DNA of 9,821 nucleotides from Candidatus Woesearchaeota archaeon (GTDB lineage: Archaea > Nanobdellota > Nanobdellia > Woesearchaeales > ARS49), in NCBI GenBank assembly GCA_030630695.1, contig DAOVMP010000006.1, forward strand, positions 1 to 9,821, given 5' to 3'. The translations under genes were made by a program, and so were the position numbers. The notes under the pieces are model-generated. The model worked only from the letters and a program-made list of their open reading frames with translations, was not told where the DNA came from and did not search any database. Shown here in pieces: positions 1 to 6,363 of the stretch. How positions within the stretch are numbered: the stretch's first letter is position 1; each line of letters begins with the position of its first letter.

Positions 1-3000
1 CAATAACTGTTGAAAGTGTAAACGACGCTCCATGGTTAAATCTAACAATATCAAACTTAACATTTCCAGAAGATATGTATAATGATTCTGTAAATCTAAG
101 CGACCATTTCAAAGACATAGAAACACGGTACTTAACTTATTCCTTTATTCCATCTAATGTAAACATAAGTGTGACAGAAACAGCAGGAATAATGAATATA
201 ACCTCTGCACAAGATTATTTCGGAATTTCTTCACTAATAATAATAGCGTCTGACGAAGAAAACGCGACAAATACAACAATCGGCTTAACAGTACTGCCTA
301 TAAATGATGCCCCGTATTTTAATCCTAGCTTATTAAATCAAAGCGCGATAAGATTCTTGCCTTTTATGTATGACATAAATGCATCAGATGTTGATCCAGG
401 AGACATATTAACTTATTCTGACAACACAACACTATTTGACATAAATCCTGTAACAGGACTAATAAATTTCACACCAACAACATACGGCAATTACAGCATA
501 AACATAACAGTATGTGATGATTCAGGAACAGCAAATGACTGCACAAGCTCTTTGTTTAATCTGGAAATAATCTATATTCCTAAGCCAGGATTTGTAAACA
601 ACACACCATTGAATGCAACATATGAAAATCCAGGATATTATGAATTATTCATAACAATAATACCTTCATCAATATTAGATACAGTATTGTTTGAATTCAA
701 TGGAATAAATACAACTGCAAGCCTTGTAAGCGGAAATACATATAAAGCAAATTTAACAGAAATTGCAGTAGGAAACCACACTTACAGATGGCATGCAAAT
801 TATACAAACTCACTTTCTAATACATCACAGCAATATATATTTACACTATTTCCTGCAATACCGCAATTTATACTAAACATACAACCCGCATTATCAGTTG
901 AATATGGAACACTAACAAATGTAAGCTGTTATTCAAACACAAGTCAAAGCCAAGCAATGAATCTGTATAGAAATACATTCATAGTACCAAATCCAGATAT
1001 TAATAATAATTTAGCAGTTGGATCATACAATTATACCTGTTATTTAGGAGTTTCACAAAACTACACTGATATGATACAAACAGAATTCCTTAACATAACA
1101 CCTAAAACAGTTGTGATTACACTAAACGCACCATCAACAGTTATATACGGCAACCCAACAAATGTAAATTGTTCTATAGATACTAATTTGACAACTCCCG
1201 TACTTATGCGCAATGGAACAATAGTATCAAACCCAGACAATTCAATAATCTCAGCAGGAAATTATAATTATAGTTGTTCTATCTCTGCAAGTCCAAACTT
1301 TAATTCAATAATGCAATCAAAAATAGTAATAGTAACAAAACAACAAGGAATAGCAACATTAAACGCACCAACAAGCGTAACATACGGCAGTTCAATGAAT
1401 GTGAACTGCACTATTAATAATAATCAATCAATATTACAATTCCAACGCAACAAAGTTAATATCACAACAAATCCAGACTTAGGACCATTGGCCGCAGGAC
1501 AATATAACTATACCTGCAATGCCATAGAATCACAAAACTACACAGGAGACAGCAAGTCAGCATCACTTATTGTAAATCCTATTAGTTCTGCTCTAAATTT
1601 AACATTAAATAATGTTCAAGACAATATTTTCTTGGCAGCCAATTTCACAGGCTCTGTCTTCATAAACGCCCGTTTAATAACACCCTTAACAGGAAATGTT
1701 GCGCTCTACATAAACAATACATTAAATCAGACAAGCACAAACGGCGTGATTCCCACAATAATTATTTGGAATCCTAGCAGTTCATTCCCAGCAACATTTG
1801 TATATGATGCAACCCAAAACTATACTGCAGGAAGCGTCACGTACTGGGTATTTGTAGGAACATTCCTATCAAGAAATTTTGCGCCGCCAATAAACACTTT
1901 TTTTAATAAATCATATTTTACACTAAACCTAACCACAAACCTGAATACTAGTTGTAACTGGTCATTAAACTCTTTAAATATTAATAACTTTTTCAATCCA
2001 ACAGGAGGAACATTTCATCAAGCAAGCATAACAGGCATGAAACTAGGACAGAACAATGTGTATGTTGCTTGTTTAAACGATTCAATAATCTCAAACTTAA
2101 GTTATACTGTGCAGAACATAATCGAACAAAACTCAACATTAATCAACGGAGCAAGCGCGTCTAATTCAATATTGTATTCAACACTCTCAGACAACAGTGT
2201 TTTAACAAATGTTCATGCGAATAATACAATTATTAATAGCTCTACATTAACAGATGTTAGTGCAACAGATTCAAACATTTATAATTCGCAATTAACAAAC
2301 TGCACTGTAATCAATTCAACTGTTCGCGATAAAATCGGAAGCAATTGCTATATAATAAATTCTTTTGTAGACCCAAGCGATGTAACAGGATCAAGCATAA
2401 TTGAAAGCACAATAACAAACTCAAATGCGACTTATTCCATAATACAATACTCAACAATAACAGACTCAAATGTAAACAATTCACAAATAACGCGGTCAAC
2501 AATAACCAGATCTACAATACTTGATTCAACAATAACAGATGCTACAATAATCGATGCAATAATAATTAATAATGTAGTAATCGACTCAAACTCAAACATA
2601 CAAAACACAACAATTGATAACTCAAACATACAAAACTCATCATTAAGCAATACAAATGTAGCAAATGCAACAATAATCAATGATGTAATCTATAACGGAA
2701 CAATACTCTTGTTTAACGGAAGCACATATGATGCTGATACAAGCGGACCTGCAAACTTAACAGATTTAGTTAATCAACCACCAACAGCAAGCTTTACACC
2801 AACATCAGCATCAACTAATAATGGAACAGTAATACAATTCTTTAGCACAAGCACAGACCCTAATATTGGCGGAGTATTAAATGATTCACTTACATACTTC
2901 TGGGACTTTGGAGACGGAACAAATGACACTGTTCAAAATCCAAGTAAAATCTATTTCACAACAGGAACATATTCTGTAACACTACAAGTAACAGATAAAT

Positions 3001-3728
3001 ACAAAGCAACAGACACAGCTTATGCCTATAATTCCTTTGTAATAACTGTTCCAGGAACCACACCACCACCAGCACCGCCAGTAATAACCTATAGTGGAGG
3101 CGGAGGAGGCGGAAGCAGTGGCAGTTCATTTGCAAGAACACATACGTATGATTTAGACAGTGGAGTGCATTTTCACAGAAACATAGGTCCGAAAGATATA
3201 ATAATGATAAAATACAAAGACCTTGAGTATGTACTTGCAATATCCTCATTAACAAGAGAAGATATAACAATACTAATTGATAATGTTGCATCAAAACTAT
3301 TAAATGGGCAATCACAAAAATACGATTTGAATAATGACCACTACTATGACATGGAATTATCATTTGTAAAAAATCACATTATACGAGCAGAATTCAGAAT
3401 AATACCTATGCAAGAACTAGTGCCAGGATATAATCCATTTGCAACAACACCGACGGTTGTTACAGAATCTGAACCAAAAGTTATATCAGAACCAGAAGAA
3501 AAATCCGAATCAGTAGAAATATCTGAACCAGAAGAAACAAAAGAAGACGAACCAAAATTAATATCAAAATTCTGGAACAAATTTAAAAGTTTAGGAAATT
3601 CAATAACAGGAGCAGTAATCGGAGTTTCAGACAATGAAGAAGTCGGCGGAGCAACAGGAATGATAATTCTGTTAGCAGTTATTATCTTTGGAATCTTTGT
3701 TTATTGGATATATAATGAATGGTTTTAG
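1..3728 (+). CDS. Giant modular cell-surface protein, C-terminally anchored (5' end outside window)
   Basis: The frame is open from base 3 with no stop upstream of the first ATG at 75. The coding sequence before that ATG reads ...VESVNDAPWL..., a normal module boundary, so the gene starts before the window and 75 is not its start. At least 1241 residues are visible. Modules in order: two cadherin/He_PIG-like units marked by NDAP motifs (about 18-590), an Ig-like unit (590-866), three tandem units with paired cysteines (867-1580), further Ig-like sequence (1581-2127), a pentapeptide-like repeat (2129-2700), a PKD domain with WDFGDG (about 2781-3055), a Pro then Gly/Ser linker, a beta-rich domain (about 3135-3420), an acidic Glu/Ser/Pro stretch, and a final hydrophobic helix before a short polar tail. 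N-glycosylation sequons are abundant. Known of such families: PKD and Ig-like arrays are extracellular adhesive or S-layer-type modules. The ITGAVIG segment before the anchor fits DPANN surface proteins. Exact function is unknown. Confidence 0.88.
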   Translation, partial: ITVESVNDAPWLNLTISNLTFPEDMYNDSVNLSDHFKDIETRYLTYSFIPSNVNISVTETAGIMNITSAQDYFGISSLIIIASDEENATNTTIGLTVLPINDAPYFNPSLLNQSAIRFLPFMYDINASDVDPGDILTYSDNTTLFDINPVTGLINFTPTTYGNYSINITVCDDSGTANDCTSSLFNLEIIYIPKPGFVNNTPLNATYENPGYYELFITIIPSSILDTVLFEFNGINTTASLVSGNTYKANLTEIAVGNHTYRWHANYTNSLSNTSQQYIFTLFPAIPQFILNIQPALSVEYGTLTNVSCYSNTSQSQAMNLYRNTFIVPNPDINNNLAVGSYNYTCYLGVSQNYTDMIQTEFLNITPKTVVITLNAPSTVIYGNPTNVNCSIDTNLTTPVLMRNGTIVSNPDNSIISAGNYNYSCSISASPNFNSIMQSKIVIVTKQQGIATLNAPTSVTYGSSMNVNCTINNNQSILQFQRNKVNITTNPDLGPLAAGQYNYTCNAIESQNYTGDSKSASLIVNPISSALNLTLNNVQDNIFLAANFTGSVFINARLITPLTGNVALYINNTLNQTSTNGVIPTIIIWNPSSSFPATFVYDATQNYTAGSVTYWVFVGTFLSRNFAPPINTFFNKSYFTLNLTTNLNTSCNWSLNSLNINNFFNPTGGTFHQASITGMKLGQNNVYVACLNDSIISNLSYTVQNIIEQNSTLINGASASNSILYSTLSDNSVLTNVHANNTIINSSTLTDVSATDSNIYNSQLTNCTVINSTVRDKIGSNCYIINSFVDPSDVTGSSIIESTITNSNATYSIIQYSTITDSNVNNSQITRSTITRSTILDSTITDATIIDAIIINNVVIDSNSNIQNTTIDNSNIQNSSLSNTNVANATIINDVIYNGTILLFNGSTYDADTSGPANLTDLVNQPPTASFTPTSASTNNGTVIQFFSTSTDPNIGGVLNDSLTYFWDFGDGTNDTVQNPSKIYFTTGTYSVTLQVTDKYKATDTAYAYNSFVITVPGTTPPPAPPVITYSGGGGGGSSGSSFARTHTYDLDSGVHFHRNIGPKDIIMIKYKDLEYVLAISSLTREDITILIDNVASKLLNGQSQKYDLNNDHYYDMELSFVKNHIIRAEFRIIPMQELVPGYNPFATTPTVVTESEPKVISEPEEKSESVEISEPEETKEDEPKLISKFWNKFKSLGNSITGAVIGVSDNEEVGGATGMIILLAVIIFGIFVYWIYNEWF
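867..1580 (+). repeat. Three tandem ~80-residue Cys-pair Ig-like modules
   Basis: Within the surface protein, 867-1106, 1107-1346 and 1347-1580 encode three related units of about 80 residues. Each has a YG motif followed by NVSC/NVNC/NVNC, a central NPD, then YNYTC/YNYSC/YNYTC and an SxNF/SQNY element. Two cysteines per unit at matching positions suggest one disulfide per Ig-like fold, as expected outside the cell. Units 2 and 3 share a near-identical opening (TLNAP..V.YG). Boundaries are by eye and may be a few residues off. Confidence 0.75.
2129..2700 (+). repeat. Pentapeptide-like repeat stretch in the surface protein
   Basis: The encoded protein shows a clear five-residue period over roughly 35 pentads, of the form S-x-[I/L/V]-x-[D/N/S], for example STITD, SNVNN, SQITR, STITR, STILD, STITD, ATIID. 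There is one irregular interruption with two cysteines (around the KIGSNC segment). Pentapeptide repeats form a right-handed quadrilateral beta-helix with the hydrophobic central residue inside. Here the outer positions are mostly Ser/Thr/Asn/Asp rather than the usual A(D/N)LXX, so the family match is by periodicity and not by a textbook consensus. Confidence 0.65.
2589..2636 (+). repeat. Exact 18-bp direct repeat, 30-bp period
   Basis: AACTCAAACATACAAAAC occurs at 2589-2606 and again at 2619-2636. The 30-bp step equals ten residues, or two pentads (NSNIQNTTID / NSNIQNSSLS). It looks like a recent in-frame duplication inside the pentapeptide region. Confidence 0.85.
2781..3055 (+). other. PKD domain within the surface protein
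   Basis: The segment runs from PTASFTP through YFWDFGDGT to GTYSVTLQVTD and FVITV, the standard order of PKD signature elements. PKD folds are extracellular beta-sandwich modules. Here the domain separates the pentapeptide region from the Pro/Gly-rich linker and the C-terminal anchor portion. Confidence 0.85.
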
Positions 3729-3762
3729 AATTCTTTAATGGTGTGGGGGGTTTTCTTTAATA
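3729..3762 (+). terminator. T-rich 3' end of the surface-protein gene
   Basis: The 34-bp gap between the convergent genes carries a G6-TTTTCTTT stretch on the + strand. T-rich tracts act as archaeal transcription stops. No convincing hairpin is present, and I see no T-tract on the - strand for the converging regulator. Confidence 0.4.
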
Positions 3763-4482
3763 TTATGGTTTGGCTGTTTTCCAAAGAACATTAAAATAAT
3801 TTTCATAAGCCCTAGCCATATCTACATTAGAGATGATTATAGCGTTGTATGGTTTGCTCCAATTAAATAATATTATTTTTCCTTCATAAATAACAGTTGT
3901 TGTCGGGGCGATGTAATTAAAATGCAGAGCTTTTGTTATTGAATATTTATAATCATACTTCTTTATTTTTTTAAATATTTTTTTGTTACATAACACTTTT
4001 TCTTTGATTTTATTTCTTTCACATTCTTTAATAAATTGTTTAAAGAAAATAGGCATAAGTTTAGCAAAATTTCCTTCATCTCCTAAAACTAAATGGTTTT
4101 TTTTATCTCTAATTATCTGTCTTAAAACAGTCTTTAATCCATCTTTTCCTTCATAAACCTCAACATTTGTTTCTTTTTTAGGAATATTTGTTAGTTTAAC
4201 AAGTTCTGGCAGTATTTTCCTATATTCTGATTCTTTTTCCTGTAAATCTTCAAGAATTTTTTCTGGATGCGCTGCTTTGAAATATTTTATATTATTTTCT
4301 ATAGCATAAGACACAAGACCTTTTTTTGTTAGAGAATCCAGATATCTATAGCAGGTGGCCCGATCTATGCTTGTTTCCTTTGCTATTTTTGAAGCTGTGA
4401 TACTTCCAAGTTTTAATAATGCTAAATAGACTTGAATCTCTTTCTCTTCTAACCCCAATCTTCTAAGCGTTTCTGTTTCCAT
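3763..4482 (-). CDS. TrmB-family transcriptional regulator
   Basis: 239 residues, a usual length for the short TrmB-like proteins. Residues about 5-70 form a winged helix-turn-helix: LGLEEKEIQVYLALLKLG, then SKIAKETSIDRATCYRYLDSL and a wing ending in KYFKAAHPE. A helical linker (about 73-98) leads to the regulatory region (about 103-237), with VYEGKDGLKTVLRQII, LGDEG and a C-terminal TTTVIYEGKIILFNW ... NYFNVLWKTAK, the typical PLD-like effector half. Known: TrmB proteins bind promoters and respond to sugars or other small ligands. The ligand cannot be predicted here, as the region is shorter than in sugar-binding TrmB. The gene converges on the surface-protein gene and is divergent from the LRR operon, so self-control and control of that operon are plausible. 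Its TATA box predicts a leaderless mRNA starting at the ATG. Confidence 0.9.
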   Translation of the reverse strand: METETLRRLGLEEKEIQVYLALLKLGSITASKIAKETSIDRATCYRYLDSLTKKGLVSYAIENNIKYFKAAHPEKILEDLQEKESEYRKILPELVKLTNIPKKETNVEVYEGKDGLKTVLRQIIRDKKNHLVLGDEGNFAKLMPIFFKQFIKECERNKIKEKVLCNKKIFKKIKKYDYKYSITKALHFNYIAPTTTVIYEGKIILFNWSKPYNAIIISNVDMARAYENYFNVLWKTAKP

Positions 4483-4504
4483 ATAAATAGCAATAATTTT
4501 GTAA

Positions 4505-4512
4505 TATTTAAA
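4505..4512 (-). promoter_or_regulatory. TATA box of the TrmB-like gene
   Basis: The - strand reads CCTTTAAATATTAC. The box centre lies about 26 bp before the ATG at 4482, so transcription should start at or next to the start codon (leaderless). Confidence 0.6.
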
Positions 4513-4539
4513 GGTGTTGTTTATTCTGAACCACAGGGC

Positions 4540-4547
4540 TTTAAATA
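4540..4547 (+). promoter_or_regulatory. TATA box of the LRR/membrane operon
   Basis: TTTAAATA, centred about 26 bp before position 4570, predicts a 5' leader of only about 5 nt ahead of the ATG at 4576. No Shine-Dalgarno is present, which agrees. It lies about 35 bp from the oppositely oriented TATA box of the regulator, so one bound regulator could block both. Confidence 0.6.
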
Positions 4548-4575
4548 GGCTAATCTTTTACTAAAGTACTTAAAA

Positions 4576-5310
4576 ATGGCAAAATCAACATATACTGTGG
4601 GAATTGATGATATCCTTTTAAACAGTAAAGAATATCAAGCCCTCAAAAACATTACTGAAGGAAGATTTGATGATTATTCATCTAGTAATTACAGGAAGCT
4701 CATGAAACGTAAGTATTGCTGGGGATGTAATGTGGTCATCAAAAAGAGGGCAGTTACAGAACTGGATATAAACTTTGGAACTTTTTCTTCCTTGTATGAT
4801 AAACCACTTAAAAACCTACACCAAGACATTTTAAAATTAAAATCATTAGAGAAATTAAATGTATCTGGGCATCCCATAGCCAGATTTCCAGATAATATTG
4901 GGAGTTTATCCAAACTGAAACGTCTTTATGCAAATGGTTGTAACTTAATAGAGTTTCCTGAATCTATTAGTGATTTAAAAAATCTTGAAGAGTTATGCCT
5001 TAATGGAAATCATTTACGTCCTATTCCTGGGGAGTTGGGAAAACTAAACAAACTGAAATGTCTTGGGCTTGGATGGAATAATCTGAGTTATATTCCAAAT
5101 GAAATTGGAGATCTTTATTTTTTAGAGACTCTAGAACTAGAAGGGAATCCCTTAATAGCCCTGCCTCAGGACTTAGATAGTAGATTGTATCGCCTAAAAG
5201 AGATGTCCATTGATTATGGAAAATTATTCAAATTTAATGTGGAGATGTTGGGTAGATTAAAGAAAAAAGGAGTAAAAGTATATTCTTCTAAAGGTAGGAC
5301 TTCTAATTAA
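4576..5310 (+). CDS. Leucine-rich repeat protein
   Basis: 244 residues. Residues 88-202 are five consecutive repeats of exactly 23 residues (starting at 88, 111, 134, 157 and 180) fitting LxxLxxLxLxxNxLxxlP, as in LKNLEELCLNGNHLRPIP. This is the bacterial/plant-like LRR class whose curved solenoid binds protein partners. The N-terminal ~85 residues are not recognised. They hold CWGC (residues 48-51), possibly a capping or metal-binding pair, and VTELDINF, a degenerate first repeat. The C-terminal ~40 residues cap the solenoid and are Lys-rich. No signal peptide or membrane segment is seen, so it is probably cytoplasmic. The next gene starts 1 bp after the stop, so the two are surely co-transcribed and may work together. 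The role is unknown, and protein-protein interaction is the only safe inference. Confidence 0.85.
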   Translation: MAKSTYTVGIDDILLNSKEYQALKNITEGRFDDYSSSNYRKLMKRKYCWGCNVVIKKRAVTELDINFGTFSSLYDKPLKNLHQDILKLKSLEKLNVSGHPIARFPDNIGSLSKLKRLYANGCNLIEFPESISDLKNLEELCLNGNHLRPIPGELGKLNKLKCLGLGWNNLSYIPNEIGDLYFLETLELEGNPLIALPQDLDSRLYRLKEMSIDYGKLFKFNVEMLGRLKKKGVKVYSSKGRTSN

Positions 5311-5311
5311 A

Positions 5312-5992
5312 ATGATATTATACTATGACTTAAGAGAAGCAGAGAAAATTAATGAATCTTTAGAGAATACAATAGAACAATTTAATAGTAATAAGTTTGA
5401 AAAATATGATGGCCTTCCAGGATTCAGTCCTCCTCGCCCTTCTCGTCATATTTCTCCTGAAGAAGTAGGTTTTATTGATATTCCAGAACTACAAAGACAA
5501 ATAATTAAAAAAGAATTACAAAAGAAAGAAAAAAATCTAATTTTAGAAGATGCTGTAAATGGCAAAAAATCAGTTAGAAAAAATCTTGAAGAATTAAGTA
5601 AAATAAATGAAGGTTATAGAAGATGGTTACCAAGAAAAAAGAATGATGAACATAATATCATGATTGATCATATGAGTAATCTTATTGGAGATGACTATCT
5701 TGATCCATTAAAATCATTAAAAGCAAACGGAACAGGAGAATTCGACAATCCCTTTACTTGTGGAGCATATGGTCTCCTAGGTGGGGAACTAATGTATGGG
5801 GTGCTGCTTGTCATTGAAGCTTTTGCGCCCCCAAAAGAAACAAGTTTAGATGAATCAGTTATTTTCGCTTTGATAGTAGGGCTGAGTGGTTTAGCTTTAG
5901 CATCATTTGGAATGGCTTTGAGACAACCAAACGAGAAAAACTTATTGAAAAGAGCAGAATATATTGATAAGAAAATTGAAGAATTGCTATAA
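5312..5992 (+). CDS. Hypothetical protein with two C-terminal membrane helices
   Basis: 226 residues with no family recognised. Residues 1-140 are hydrophilic and charged. They include a Pro-rich segment (GLPGFSPPRPSRH, about 34-46) and predicted helices rich in Lys/Glu (59-105). Two hydrophobic stretches follow at about 150-172 and 182-204, separated by a short loop with charged residues (PPKETSLDES). A final Lys/Glu helix closes the protein. A helical hairpin in the membrane with both long ends in the cytoplasm is the simplest topology. The gene starts 1 bp after the LRR gene and ends in two tandem stops (TAATAA). A weak AGGT lies about 15 bp ahead of the start, so translation may be coupled to the LRR gene. 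An LRR protein docking on this membrane protein is a reasonable but untested inference. Confidence 0.75.
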   Translation: MILYYDLREAEKINESLENTIEQFNSNKFEKYDGLPGFSPPRPSRHISPEEVGFIDIPELQRQIIKKELQKKEKNLILEDAVNGKKSVRKNLEELSKINEGYRRWLPRKKNDEHNIMIDHMSNLIGDDYLDPLKSLKANGTGEFDNPFTCGAYGLLGGELMYGVLLVIEAFAPPKETSLDESVIFALIVGLSGLALASFGMALRQPNEKNLLKRAEYIDKKIEELL

Positions 5993-5995
5993 TAA

Positions 5996-6018
5996 CGCAG
6001 TGAATCTGCGCTCTTTTT
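5996..6018 (+). terminator. Hairpin plus T-run ending the LRR/membrane operon
   Basis: CGCAG-TGAAT-CTGCG forms a 5-bp GC-rich stem directly after the tandem stops, followed by CTC and five Ts. Confidence 0.6.
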
Positions 6019-6070
6019 GAATTCCTACCTTTTCTTTCTACTATTAATTTTTCAACGCCGAGGACGGGAC

Positions 6071-6132
6071 TTTCGGTCACGTATTGGTGGGCTTTAGCCC
6101 GCCGCAGGATGATAAGGATGCAATCCTTATTT
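6071..6132 (-). other. Candidate T-loop intron or insertion with two hairpins
   Basis: The inserted bases hold an 8-bp hairpin ATAAGGAT-TGC-ATCCTTAT (6112-6130) and a GC-rich palindrome, GGTGGGC-TTTA-GCCCGCC as read on the + strand (6086-6103), which has one G-T pair on + but a C-A mismatch on -. At the junctions, T-loop TTC can pair with GAA at 6072-6074, leaving a 3-nt AGT bulge (6069-6071) before the T-stem. This resembles half of a bulge-helix-bulge site. The other bulge is not clear. Confidence 0.35.
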
Positions 6133-6147
6133 TTGAACCCGCATGAC

Positions 6148-6186
6148 ACAGGGTTGTGTCACCTGATCCTAAGTCAGGCACCTTAC
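6148..6186. repeat. 39-nt repeat, copy A (inside the tRNA-Leu-like gene)
   Basis: It covers part of the variable arm and the whole anticodon arm. It is 32/39 identical and gap-free to copy B at 6364-6402. The differences cluster in the anticodon loop. Confidence 0.75.
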
Positions 6187-6218
6187 CTGATTCGGTTCAT
6201 CCTGGCTTTGTTGAAACA

Positions 6219-6262
6219 ACAGAATTTCACTCATCCACCATTTAATTGAAGTGGAATTCTGT
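6219..6262. repeat. Inverted repeat, 12-bp arms
   Basis: ACAGAATTTCAC (6219-6230) and GTGGAATTCTGT (6251-6262) pair over 12 positions with one G-U, enclosing 20 nt. A further inverted copy, GTGAAATTCTG, sits at 6283-6293 and is a perfect complement of the first arm over 11 bases. Confidence 0.7.
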
Positions 6263-6307
6263 GTATTCAAAAATCACTGTTCGTGAAATTCTGAGCATCA
6301 AAAATCA
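6251..6307. repeat. Imperfect tandem duplication, ~31-bp unit
   Basis: Unit one carries GTGGAATTCTG followed by TCAAAAATCA (6267-6276). Unit two carries GTGAAATTCTG followed by TCAAAAATCA (6298-6307). The two elements keep the same order and near-equal spacing, so the segment was probably duplicated. Confidence 0.6.
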
Positions 6308-6321
6308 GGAATGATTTTTGA
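6298..6321. repeat. Perfect 10-bp hairpin
   Basis: TCAAAAATCA and TGATTTTTGA flank a 4-nt GGAA loop. There is no T-run after it on either strand that would make it a standard terminator. Confidence 0.65.
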
Positions 6322-6332
6322 AAAACCACAAA

Positions 6333-6341
6333 GTTTTTATA
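6333..6341 (-). promoter_or_regulatory. Possible TATA box for the tRNA-Leu-like gene
   Basis: The - strand reads GAGTATAAAAACTTTG. It would start transcription near 6311, about 100 nt ahead of the tRNA-like 5' end, which is farther than usual. The call is weak in such AT-rich DNA. Confidence 0.3.
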
Positions 6342-6363
6342 CTCTGTGAATATAATTTATTAT

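Larger units (their letters stand above)
6057..6206 (-). tRNA. tRNA-Leu(UAG)-like gene with interrupted T-loop (intron-bearing or decayed)
   Basis: Read on the - strand from 6206. The D-arm is ACC/GGT with a GG-containing loop. The anticodon arm is CCTGA-CTTAGGA-TCAGG, with U33 and anticodon UAG. A long variable arm, TGACACA-ACCC-TGTGTCA, marks class II (Leu/Ser/Tyr). Next come the 5' half of a T-arm, GCGGG-TTCAA, about 62 nt of extra sequence (6071-6132), and then GT-CCCGT, which restores the T-stem (one G-U) and a 7-nt T-loop with A58. The 3' end CCTCGGC pairs only partly with the 5' GCCAGGA, 10 instead of 9 bases precede the D-stem, the discriminator base is not A, and CCA is not encoded. 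The Leu identity of the core is convincing. Whether the gene works is open: an archaeal tRNA intron at an unusual site, or a tRNA remnant carrying an insertion. Confidence 0.5.

Noticed and set aside
75..77. ATG 75 as the true start of the surface protein
   Set aside because: The frame is open to base 3 and encodes a normal NDAP module boundary upstream. There is no signal peptide after the ATG and no promoter or ribosome site before it.
867..1580. A CRISPR-like or DNA-level tandem repeat
   Set aside because: The repetition is at protein level (Ig-like modules), the DNA units are divergent, and there are no spacers.
2311..3634. Several long open frames on the - strand inside the surface-protein gene
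   Set aside because: They are low-complexity, Ile/Val/Leu/Ser-rich shadows of the repetitive pentad and PKD coding sequence, with no ribosome sites or domains.
5859..6149. A 96-codon open frame on the - strand across the end of the membrane-protein gene and the tRNA-like gene
   Set aside because: It overlaps a real gene on the other strand and runs through strongly structured RNA-like sequence. It has no promoter or ribosome site, and its codon composition differs from the neighbours. I briefly considered a TnpB C-terminal remnant but could not match any TnpB motif.
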